A DNA stretch of 64,000 nucleotides from Opitutia bacterium Tous-C4FEB (GTDB lineage Bacteria > Verrucomicrobiota > Verrucomicrobiia > Opitutales > Opitutaceae): contig NEVA01000009.1 in the NCBI GenBank assembly GCA_002304445.1, forward strand, positions 1 through 64,000, written 5' to 3'. The notes under the pieces were generated by a model that saw only the letters and a list, made by a program, of their open reading frames with translations, was not told where the DNA came from and ran no database searches. This document shows, in pieces, positions 8,317 through 15,653 of this stretch (within the stretch, counting starts at the first letter, position 1; each line of letters opens with the position of its first letter). A program made the position numbers and the translations under genes.

Positions 8317-9507
8317 TCAAATCATCGGGACGTGCGGCTCGGCGTCGGCGTCGTAATTGATTCCGGGTAGGCCGAAACCGAAAAGCTTCATGAACTCGCT
8401 GCGGTAGCCTGCGATGTCGGTGAGTTCGGTGAGATTCTCGGTGGTGACCTTGGGCCAGATTTCTTTGACCGCGGCTTGGACCTCTTCGCGCATTTCCCAA
8501 TCGTCGACGCGAATGCGTCCGCCGGCGTCGAATTGCGGGCCGGTGGGCGCATAGAGCTGCGTAGCGAAGAGGCGGGCCATCTGTTCGATGCAGCCCTCGT
8601 GCGTGCCCTTCGCCTTCATGATCTTGTAGAGAATGGCGATGTAGAGCGGGACGACGGGAATGGCGGAGCTGGCTTGGGTGACCAAAGCCTTGTTGACGGC
8701 AATGCAGGCGCGACCGCCGGAGTGCTGGAGCTTGAGCAAGGAATCGATGCTGCGGGCGGCGCGTTCGAGGTCGTTTTTGGCGAGGCCGATCGTGCCGTTT
8801 TTGTAGATCGCCCAAGTGACTTCGGGGCCGATGTAGGAATAGGCCACGGATTGCGCGCCGGGGGCTAGGAGCTTGGCTTCGGAGAGGGCTTGCATCCACA
8901 TCTCCCAATCTTCGCCACCCATTACCGCGGTCGTGTCGGCGATCTCTTGGTCATTGGCGGGCTCGATCGTAACGGTGCTGACGATTCCCTTGTCGGTATC
9001 TACCGTTTGATTGGTATAAGATTGGCTAACCGGCTTGAGGACGGACTTGTGGACGGCGCCGGTGGTCGGATGAGTGCGGCGGGGCGAGGCGAGGGAGTAG
9101 ACGACGAGATCGACCTGGCCAAGATCGGCGCGGATGAGATCGAGGGTCTGGCGTTTGATGTCGGCGGAAAAAGCGTCGCCGTTGAGGTTCTTGGCGTAGA
9201 GGCCGGCGTCGCGGGCTGCTTGAGTAAAAGCGATAGTGTTATACCAGCCGGGGCTGGCCGGGCGGTCCTCTTCGGAAGGACGCTCGAAGAAGACGCCAAG
9301 CGTGGCGGCACCGGCGCCGAAAGCGGCAGTCACGCGGGACGCGAGGCCATATCCGGTGGAGGCGCCGAGCACGAGGACCTTCTTCGGGCCGTGGGTGAGC
9401 GCAGGCTGGGATTTGACGTGGGCGATCCACTCTTGGACGTGCGCCGCACAACCGGCGGGGTGGGCGGTGATGCAAACGAAGCCACGGACTTTGGGTTTAA
9501 TGACCAT
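8317..9507 (-). CDS. fabV: Enoyl-ACP/trans-2-enoyl-CoA reductase, FabV type
   Basis: NADH-dependent reductase for the last step of fatty-acid elongation, of the triclosan-insensitive FabV class. The start at 9507 gives the family's usual N-terminus (MVIKPKVRGF); an upstream ATG at 9552 adds 15 residues with no family resemblance. The cofactor-binding motif is GASTGYGLASR at about 48-58. The catalytic pair Tyr235 and Lys244 (Y-x8-K in WAIYKNGTIGLAK) sits at exactly the numbering I recall for FabV. Length, 396 residues, is normal. It is a single-gene unit facing away from the anti-sigma gene. Whether it is the only enoyl reductase of the cell cannot be judged here. Confidence 0.97.
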   Translation of the reverse strand: MVIKPKVRGFVCITAHPAGCAAHVQEWIAHVKSQPALTHGPKKVLVLGASTGYGLASRVTAAFGAGAATLGVFFERPSEEDRPASPGWYNTIAFTQAARDAGLYAKNLNGDAFSADIKRQTLDLIRADLGQVDLVVYSLASPRRTHPTTGAVHKSVLKPVSQSYTNQTVDTDKGIVSTVTIEPANDQEIADTTAVMGGEDWEMWMQALSEAKLLAPGAQSVAYSYIGPEVTWAIYKNGTIGLAKNDLERAARSIDSLLKLQHSGGRACIAVNKALVTQASSAIPVVPLYIAILYKIMKAKGTHEGCIEQMARLFATQLYAPTGPQFDAGGRIRVDDWEMREEVQAAVKEIWPKVTTENLTELTDIAGYRSEFMKLFGFGLPGINYDADAEPHVPMI

Positions 9508-9647
9508 AGGGGTGGAAGCGTTTCCCGCGTGCGCGGGTGGAGCAAGTTTCAAGTGCGGCTTACCTCGCGATGAAGTGAGCCAAACCCCTCCGATGAATCA
9601 GAGCCAAGAATGGAAAACGACAACACAGACAAAATGCCCGCGCTATG

Positions 9648-10649
9648 TTAAGGACCGATCAGCACCATCGGGCCTTCGGCCTTCGGCACGCCGCCTTTAC
9701 GCTCCAAGCTGACGGCAAATTTTGCGACGGTCTTGACCGGGAGATTAGGCCTAAAATTCATGCGAGCTTCACCGGTGGCTGGATCGACCCGAAACACCCC
9801 GCCATCGACCGGGATCGGATACTGGGGATCGACGACCCAAAGCTGGTAATCCTTATCGGCGGCAAGCGCCGGAAGTTTCTGAACCGTGAGCACGCCCTCT
9901 TGGTTGGCGGGATTCCAGACCGCAACGGCCAGGGCCTGCGGGCTATTGCCGAGGAGCGAGGCGAGGGTCGCGATCTTGTAGTCGGCGAGGGTGCCTTGCG
10001 CGGCGAGTTGGCGGGTAAGATCACTCACGCGTTGATCGCGGGCGGTGAGCTCCCGGCGGGCGGAGGTAATCTGCTCCCGGGAAACAACGAGCTGCCGGGC
10101 GGAGTCAGCGGCGGTGAGCGAGGCTTCGGCAAGCCGCGACTCGAGTGCTGCAACCAAGCCTGAGGATTCGGCAGCTTTCGCCGAGGCGGCGGCGAGTTCC
10201 CGACGACTGATAAGGCGTTCAGCTTCGAGCTGATTGGTCGCCCCGCGCAGAGCAAGATCGGCGAGCGTTTGCTGGTCGCGGAGCGCCGCAACTGCAGCAC
10301 GCTCAGTAACGAAGGCTTGGCCAAAATAGGCGGCGGCCAAGGCGAAGCACGCAGCGGCGGCTAGCCCAATCCATGAGGCAAACGGTATCACAGTTCCCCG
10401 GGCCGGGCGCGCTGTCGCCGGAGTCGTTTGAGTCGAGAGACTGGCGAGGATGCGGGTTTTGAGGTGCGTGGGCGGAACAACGGGAGGCGCGGAGTACGCA
10501 AGTTCGGCCGCCGTCGAGCGGCAGGATGCCACCAGAACAGCGAAAGCGGGATCAGCCGCGGCGGCGGCGGCCAACTCGGCTTGTTCGGCCGGTGAAAGGA
10601 GGTCGACGGCGCCGAGCGCGGCGAGTTCTTCTTGGCGTTCGGCGATCAT
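9648..10649 (-). CDS. RskA-type anti-sigma factor
   Basis: A 333-residue membrane anti-sigma factor that would hold the adjacent ECF sigma factor inactive. The N-terminal ~75 residues (LGAVDLLSPAEQAELAAAAA) resemble the sigma-binding zinc-finger-like domain of the SigK/RskA group, without the zinc ligands. One membrane segment follows (IGLAAAACFALAAAYFG, near 110-130), then a long Ala/Glu-rich coiled coil. The C-terminal RskA domain contains YQLWVVDPQYPIPVDGGVF. Its start overlaps the sigma gene's stop in ATGA (10646-10649), which couples translation and stoichiometry. The coiled coil is longer than in mycobacterial RskA. Signal unknown; release is usually by regulated proteolysis. Confidence 0.9.
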   Translation of the reverse strand: MIAERQEELAALGAVDLLSPAEQAELAAAAAADPAFAVLVASCRSTAAELAYSAPPVVPPTHLKTRILASLSTQTTPATARPARGTVIPFASWIGLAAAACFALAAAYFGQAFVTERAAVAALRDQQTLADLALRGATNQLEAERLISRRELAAASAKAAESSGLVAALESRLAEASLTAADSARQLVVSREQITSARRELTARDQRVSDLTRQLAAQGTLADYKIATLASLLGNSPQALAVAVWNPANQEGVLTVQKLPALAADKDYQLWVVDPQYPIPVDGGVFRVDPATGEARMNFRPNLPVKTVAKFAVSLERKGGVPKAEGPMVLIGP

Positions 10650-11242
10650 TGGCGGGCAGCGAGTCGCTCGCGAAGTTTAAGCAGGCCACGGCGAATCCGG
10701 GCTTTGATGGTGCCGAGCGGAGTGCTCAGGCGGGCGGCGATCTCCTCCTGTGTAAGACCACCGAAGAAAGCGAGTTTCAGGGCACTCTGTTGATCGGGCG
10801 GCAAACTATCGACGGCGGCCCGGACGGCGGCGGCTTGGTCGGAGGTATCGGCTGAATCGTCGGCGGAAAGACCGGAGGAGTTTTCGTCGAGTCCGAGGTC
10901 GGACGGGGCGGAGTTTTCGAGCAACTCGGCGCGCCGACGGCGAGAGCGAAGACGGTCGATGGCGCGGTTACGGGTGAGGGTGAGGGCCCAGGAAAACGCA
11001 GTGCCCCGTGAGGACTCGTAGGTGTTGGCCTTGTCCCAAAGAGCAACAAAGGCGTCGTGTACAACATCCTGAGCTTCGGCGGTGTCGCTCAAAATCCTGA
11101 CCGCCGTCGAATACAGCGGTTTTGAGAAGCGGTCGTAGAGCTCGGAAAAAGCGGCGCGGTCACCTGCGGCCACCCGCTTGAGCAGCAGCGCATCGACCGC
11201 GTGGCGTTTGTCGGGTTGCTCGGTTGGCCCGGATTCACTCAT
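10646..11242 (-). CDS. ECF RNA polymerase sigma factor, SigK-like
   Basis: A 198-residue extracytoplasmic-function sigma factor. Region 2 is visible as FSELYDRFSKPLY, AQDVVHDAFVALW and FSWALTLTRNRAIDRLRSRRRR. Region 4 is visible as LPPDQQSALKLAFFGGLTQEEIAARLSTPLGTIKAR (two adjacent blocks), with the expected helix-turn-helix. An acidic Asp/Ser linker joins them. I chose the start at 11242; the frame is open upstream to 11332 but that part is not sigma-like. The stop overlaps the RskA-type anti-sigma start by 4 bp, the usual arrangement. Targets are not evident; no repeated promoter motif was found in the window. Confidence 0.94.
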   Translation of the reverse strand: MSESGPTEQPDKRHAVDALLLKRVAAGDRAAFSELYDRFSKPLYSTAVRILSDTAEAQDVVHDAFVALWDKANTYESSRGTAFSWALTLTRNRAIDRLRSRRRRAELLENSAPSDLGLDENSSGLSADDSADTSDQAAAVRAAVDSLPPDQQSALKLAFFGGLTQEEIAARLSTPLGTIKARIRRGLLKLRERLAARQ

Positions 11243-11425
11243 GGGGTTTGGGCGCGGCAGACGGCTACGATCACGCGGTTCCGCGGAGCACGCGAAGAAT
11301 CGGGAATGACCTAAGGACAACAGCAGTGGCATGGAGCTGAAGACTCATACGCGTGGAAATGGGGAAGAGATGCAGCGAAGTGCAGTGGGGCGAGGAGAAA
11401 GTGGCGGGGAAATCGCAGCAAAATT

Positions 11426-11518
11426 CTACAGCACCGACAGTCCGAGCAAACCGAGAACAATGATCAACCCGATGACGGCGAGGGCGACGCGTTCGCGACG
11501 AGTGGTGGCAAAAGGCAT
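11426..11518 (-). CDS. Putative 30-residue single-pass membrane peptide
   Basis: A very short frame: MPFATTRRER, then one hydrophobic helix (VALAVIGLIIVLGLLGLSVL) running to the stop. The basic N-terminus followed by a clean membrane helix resembles bacterial small membrane proteins with an N-in orientation. It lies 20 bp downstream of the EpsI-like chimera and upstream of the sigma gene, all on the minus strand. There is no good Shine-Dalgarno before its ATG, so translation is uncertain. Confidence 0.4.
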   Translation of the reverse strand: MPFATTRRERVALAVIGLIIVLGLLGLSVL

Positions 11519-11538
11519 GACGAGGGAGGAACGCTGAT

Positions 11539-12048
11539 TTAGAGGCCGAGGGGTTGGAGTCGGGAGAAAGTCTCGGCGAGGAACGGTTCGGCGGTGAATT
11601 CCGCCCACGGGCGGTTGCTTGAAACGCGGACGAAGAGTTGATCGCCGTCGCGGCGGAATCCGTAGCGCCAGGCCAAGCCAAACAGCTCAACAAGGTTGTA
11701 AGGATCGGCGAAGGTGGTGGGGCGCCCGTCGAAGAGGTGCCAAAACCAGACATGCTGGGGGCGGCCTCCGCTCAAAAAAACCCGATACTCGGCAGGGGCG
11801 AGGGTGCGTGTTCCGACGAGCGGAGTGTCGCGCTTCACGGGATCTGGCACCGCGGTCCAACCAGCTCCTGGCCAGCATGCGTCCGGCGTGTGGGTGGCCA
11901 CGCTACTGACACTCTTTTGGCCGGAATCGCTTGGGTCCTGGCAAGGAGCGCGCCCGCCCCGCCCGCGCCGCGGCCACAGAGTTTTGCGGGTGTTCCAATA
12001 AAGGAGGCTCCAAGCCAAGCGGAGAAAGTCAGCGATCCAACCAATCAC
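11539..12048 (-). pseudogene. Chimeric ORF with EpsI-like (exosortase-associated) C-terminus, probably a gene remnant
   Basis: The last ~115 residues resemble the EpsI domain that accompanies exosortases. There is a H-T-P-D-A-C-W-P-G-A-G-W motif, then FLSGGRPQHVWFWHLFDGRP, then YGFRRDGDQLFVRVSSNRPW, matching EpsI's Cys motif, YWY-like strand and terminal RxDG..VRVS block. EpsI proteins are normally longer or fused to an exosortase. Here the Cys motif is preceded by unrelated sequence (an aromatic membrane-like stretch LAWSLLYWNTRK and CQDPSDSG). The GTG at 12048 is only one possible start; the frame stays open to 12414, antisense to the redoxin gene. No exosortase or PEP-CTERM substrate is in the window. 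I read it as an in-frame deletion product; a short functional protein is possible. Confidence 0.5.
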
Positions 12049-12201
12049 AGAAGGGACGATGAGACCCGCCGCCGAGTCGGCAAAGAATTTCGCAAGGTCG
12101 TGGGAACTAGGCGGCCGCGATTGAAAACGAGACTGGGGATTTCCAAGGGGTTGGGCTGGCGCGCCGGTCAACCGGGCGTTCACTCCCGGGTCGTATCCAT
12201 C

Positions 12202-12816
12202 ATGAAAACAACTCTCTATCGTTTTTTTGCCGCGTCGGGTTTGGCCGTCGCGTTCTGCCTTCTGCCCCTGCAAGCCCTCGCCAAAATCGGCCAAACCGCG
12301 CCTGCGTTCACCTTGACTGACATCACGGGGAAGACGCACGGGTTGGCCGATTTCAAGGGGAAGACAGTTGTGCTCGAGTGGGTAAATCCGGAGTGCCCGT
12401 TCGTGGAGAAACATTACGAGAGCGGTAATCTTCCGTCGCTCCAGAAGGCGGCCGCCGCGGACGGCGTCATTTGGTTACTGATCAACTCTGGCAAAAAAGG
12501 CGCGCAAGGTGATTTCTCCCCAGCTCAGGCGGCGAAGTGGTCGAAGGAGGTGGGCGGAGCGCAGGCGGCGTATCTCCGAGATCAAGACGGCAAAGTCGGC
12601 AAACTTTATGGCGCCAAGACCACACCGCATATGTTCGTCATCAACAAGGACGGTGTGCTCGTTTACGATGGCGCGATCGATAGCATCCGCTCGACGGACA
12701 AAGACGACATCAAGCGGGCAACGAACTACGTGACGGGGGCACTCGCGGCGTTGAAGGCCGGCAAAGCCATCGAGCCCAGCATGACCAAACCCTACGGCTG
12801 TTCGGTCAAGTATTGA
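12202..12816 (+). CDS. Exported redoxin / thioredoxin-fold protein with single catalytic Cys
   Basis: A 204-residue periplasmic thioredoxin-fold protein (AhpC/TSA-redoxin type). The start at 12202 gives a signal peptide (MKTTLYRFFAASGLAVAFC to ALA). Family strands are seen in APAFTLTDITGK and VVLEWVNPECPF. The active-site region has one Cys (N-P-E-C-P-F-V) instead of CxxC, so it resembles a peroxiredoxin-like enzyme rather than a disulfide oxidoreductase. A conserved-looking C-terminal Cys occurs in KPYGCSVKY. TTPHMFVINKDG holds the cis-Pro. The frame is open far upstream but without protein-like sequence. A hairpin terminator follows at 12851. Confidence 0.9.
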   Translation: MKTTLYRFFAASGLAVAFCLLPLQALAKIGQTAPAFTLTDITGKTHGLADFKGKTVVLEWVNPECPFVEKHYESGNLPSLQKAAAADGVIWLLINSGKKGAQGDFSPAQAAKWSKEVGGAQAAYLRDQDGKVGKLYGAKTTPHMFVINKDGVLVYDGAIDSIRSTDKDDIKRATNYVTGALAALKAGKAIEPSMTKPYGCSVKY

Positions 12817-12850
12817 TCGGGGCGAAGTTCAGTTCTTCGGAAGGAACCGG

Positions 12851-12877
12851 GCCGGTGCCGAAAGCACCGGCTATTTT
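12851..12877 (+). terminator. Rho-independent terminator after the redoxin gene
   Basis: Perfect 8-bp stem GCCGGTGC/GCACCGGC with loop CGAAA, followed by TATTTTG. It lies 35 bp after the redoxin stop. The T-run is imperfect, so strength is uncertain. Confidence 0.65.
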
Positions 12878-12896
12878 GTGATCGCGGCGGGAGAAA

Positions 12897-13757
12897 TCAG
12901 ACCTTCACCGCGAACAGTTCCGGGTGCATGGTGCCCTCGGCCACTTTGTTCACGGTGCCGGTCATCATGATCGAAAAACCGTCGCCGATCTCGATTCCGA
13001 TTGTGCCCCCGGGCATGTGCACGGTCACGTCGCGATCCACCAACCCGAGCCGATAAGCGACCGCCGCGCTGGCGCTGCTGCTGCTACCCGACGCGAGTGT
13101 ATATCCGGCGCCGCGCTCCCAGATTTCGATGCGGATATTTGCGCGGTCGATGACCTGGAGGAATTGGACGTTGGTCTTGCGGGGGAAGAGCGGGTGTTTT
13201 TCGAGGTGCGGACCGTAAGTGTGAGCCAACTCGGGCGTCACCGCGGGCAGGGGGATGACGCAGTGGGGGTTGCCGATCGTCGCCGCGCAGAAGGTGAACT
13301 CCCGGTCGAGGATGGTGACTTTCTCATTGATCACTTCGCGGGTCGCGCCGGCCAGAGCGACGGGAATTTTCGCACTGTCGAAGCTGACCGATCCCATCGC
13401 GATCGTGAGGAGTTGACCGTTTTCCCTGATGACCACCTGAACATGACCGCCAGGGGTTTCCACCGTGAACGCCGTTTTCGTGACGAGCTTTTGATCCCAG
13501 AGAAAGCGGGAGAAGATGCGAAGGCCGTTACCGGATTTTTCCGCTTCTGAGCCGTCTGGATTGAAGATCCGCAGACCAAATTCGCTCTGTGCTGAGGGAA
13601 GCGGTCCCCAGAGAATGCCGTCGGAGCCGACGCCGAAATTACGATGACAGATGACCCGAATCTGCTCGATCGTCGGAGCGGCCTGCCACGAGGGGAGATC
13701 GCGGGGATCGAGGACAATGTAGTCGTTGCCGAGGGCGTGGTATTTGTGGAAGCGCAT
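12897..13757 (-). CDS. Diaminopimelate epimerase family protein lacking both catalytic cysteines
   Basis: A 286-residue protein with the DapF fold: MRFHKYHALGNDYIV at the N-terminus, a first half-site NPDGSEAEKSGNGLR, a second IWERGAGYTLASG, and IGNPHCV between. In DapF the half-sites read AxxCGNG and E(T)xACGTG, with one Cys each (Cys73 and Cys217 in E. coli). Here both are Ser, at residues 75 (codon TCC) and 223 (TCG), and ACGTG has become ASGSS. Glu215 and Arg216 of the second site remain. By known DapF chemistry such a protein should not epimerise by the thiol mechanism. It may have another activity. Length and the rest of the fold are intact, so it is not an obvious pseudogene. It stands alone on the minus strand. 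Confidence 0.9.
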   Translation of the reverse strand: MRFHKYHALGNDYIVLDPRDLPSWQAAPTIEQIRVICHRNFGVGSDGILWGPLPSAQSEFGLRIFNPDGSEAEKSGNGLRIFSRFLWDQKLVTKTAFTVETPGGHVQVVIRENGQLLTIAMGSVSFDSAKIPVALAGATREVINEKVTILDREFTFCAATIGNPHCVIPLPAVTPELAHTYGPHLEKHPLFPRKTNVQFLQVIDRANIRIEIWERGAGYTLASGSSSSASAAVAYRLGLVDRDVTVHMPGGTIGIEIGDGFSIMMTGTVNKVAEGTMHPELFAVKV

Positions 13758-13791
13758 GAATGGAACGCCGAGGCTAGTAGCTTTTTCGGCT

Positions 13792-13826
13792 GCAAAACAC
13801 GCGAAAAGACGCGAAATCTTTCACGC
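13792..13826. repeat. CACGCGAAA-type short repeat upstream of the DapF-like gene
   Basis: Contains CACGCGAAAAGACGCGAAA, two imperfect copies of an ACGCGAAA unit, about 35 bp upstream of the DapF-like start. It resembles the motifs at 33843 and 46088, which are also at the 5' ends of minus-strand genes. It may be a dispersed low-complexity element; with three degenerate copies the relation is tentative. Confidence 0.4.
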
Positions 13827-13987
13827 AAGCCCGCCTTGGACCGACGTCACCCCGGCCGAGCGCCATCTCCAAATAGGATTCGACCTTCGCAGCGGGCGAC
13901 AGGGTTTCAATAGGGAGAAACGATCGCTCCCTCCCCGATCGCCGCCACTTCGAACCCGAGGGAAACGGCAACTGTCAGATGCGGCGC

Positions 13988-15481
13988 TCAGGCGGCGCCG
14001 ACCGATTGGTTACAGCCGAAAAGGCCCCGCTTCTTAATCGCTTCGACGACGATGTCGGGAACCATCCGCTCCCACGTCGGATCGCCTTCCTTGATTCGCC
14101 GAAGCACATCGCGGGAGAAGATATGCAGGATCGTGGGATCGAAACCGACAATGCAGTCGATGTAGTGGGCCTCAAGCAAGTGGGCGTAGAGGTTGCGCAG
14201 GTGCCCGGCGATCTGGACGTTCTTGGCGTTGATGAGCACCGCGGAAGCGAAGGCGTGATGGGTCGGACGTCCGACTGGACCGCTCGGGATTTGCCCTGAG
14301 CCGCTGTAAAGATCGAGCCCCTCCTGGCGCATCGGGTAGATGTAGAGCTTAACAGCATTGCGGAAGAGCCGGCCGAAGGACTCGAGAATTCCGCCTTCGA
14401 GATTTTCGTAATACTTTTCGTTGAAGATTTCGACGAGGTTGTTGATGCCCATCGCAACGCCGATCATCTCCTTGGTGTAACGCCGAAAGTATGTAGTGAG
14501 GCGGTAATACTCGGAGTAATTTGAAATCAACACCGTGAAACCGATGTCGCCGAGCAGATCGACGCGGGCGAGAAAGTCCTGCGCATCGATTTCACCCGCT
14601 GCCAGCAGGTTGTTCATCGTGATCTCCATCACCACGACGACCTCTTTGCCCTTCACCAAGGGTTCTTGGACAAACTGCGCCGTGGCGCAGTTGAGCATAT
14701 CGACATTGACGAGGGTGACCGGGCGGAAAGAGCCGCGTTCGACGAGAATCGGCTTGTTGCGCAGCACCTCGGAGGGTTGGAGCACGTCGCGATCCGGGCC
14801 GAACATGACGGCATGGGTGAGACCAAATTGAACCAGCAGGAGGGACATGAGGCGGTTATCGACGTCTTGAAACGCGGGACCGCTCAACTTGAGCATATCG
14901 ACCTCGATCCGATCGGCGGAGAGATTATCGAGCAGCGATTCGACGAGCTTGCGTGGGTCGGCGTGGTAATAGAGCGCGCCGTAAATCAGGTTTACCCCGA
15001 TGATGCCGAGGGCTTGTTGCTGAAGGACGTTTTCCTTGTCCCACATCCGCACATGGAGCACGACGTCGCTGTAAGGGCCGCCCGGGGTGATTTGAAAGCG
15101 GATGCCCATCCAGCCATGCGCTTCATTGGTGCCCTTGAAATTGCGGGCCGCGACCGTATCGGCGAAGACGAAGAAGGTGGTGCGATCGCCCCGTTGGCCG
15201 GCGAGACGCTCGATCAGGAGTTGATACTCGTGGTCCAGCATGAGCCCAAGCCGCTCCCGGGAAACGTAGCGGGGCGCCTTCCCGTAGATGGCGTCGCTGA
15301 ACGTCATGTCGTAAGCAGAGATGGTCTTGGCGATCGTGCCCGACGCACCGCCGGCCTGAAAGAAGACGCGCGCGACTTCCTGCCCGGCCCCGATCTCCGC
15401 AAACGTGCCGTAACGCGGCTCATCGAGGTTGATCGTGAGGGCCTTGCGGTTGGTGGTAAGGAGTTCTTTTTGCTCGCTCAT
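13988..15481 (-). CDS. Conserved protein of unknown function (~500 aa)
   Basis: A 497-residue soluble protein with no signal peptide or membrane helix. I recognise the sequence type as a widely conserved bacterial protein: N-terminal TNRKALTINLDEPRYGTFAEI, then GAGQEVARVFFQAGGASGT and SAYDMTFSDAIYGKAPRYV. I know of no established function. Database labels I remember for relatives (nicotinate-nucleotide adenylyltransferase, TonB-dependent receptor) disagree and do not fit the visible motifs, so I do not use them. It has many acidic and aromatic residues and no nucleotide-binding loop that I can see. It is transcribed away from sppA, with a 172-bp shared upstream region. Confidence 0.88.
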   Translation of the reverse strand: MSEQKELLTTNRKALTINLDEPRYGTFAEIGAGQEVARVFFQAGGASGTIAKTISAYDMTFSDAIYGKAPRYVSRERLGLMLDHEYQLLIERLAGQRGDRTTFFVFADTVAARNFKGTNEAHGWMGIRFQITPGGPYSDVVLHVRMWDKENVLQQQALGIIGVNLIYGALYYHADPRKLVESLLDNLSADRIEVDMLKLSGPAFQDVDNRLMSLLLVQFGLTHAVMFGPDRDVLQPSEVLRNKPILVERGSFRPVTLVNVDMLNCATAQFVQEPLVKGKEVVVVMEITMNNLLAAGEIDAQDFLARVDLLGDIGFTVLISNYSEYYRLTTYFRRYTKEMIGVAMGINNLVEIFNEKYYENLEGGILESFGRLFRNAVKLYIYPMRQEGLDLYSGSGQIPSGPVGRPTHHAFASAVLINAKNVQIAGHLRNLYAHLLEAHYIDCIVGFDPTILHIFSRDVLRRIKEGDPTWERMVPDIVVEAIKKRGLFGCNQSVGAA

Positions 15482-15653
15482 GGCGGGAGAATTTAGGCGA
15501 CCCGCCCAAGACGCAACCTGTTCGTTGGGGATGGTGTGACACTGTGGTTACAGTCGACCCATTTCGGCCGTCTCTCAGCAGATAACGCACCAGCCCGATG
15601 TTGCGTTTCGACTGGCTGCGCTGGGCATTGCAGCTACGGTCTACGGGAATTGC

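Noticed and set aside
11539-12414. Full 291-residue protein from the first ATG
   Set aside because: The first ~120 residues are antisense to the redoxin gene and its signal peptide; only the later part looks like protein.
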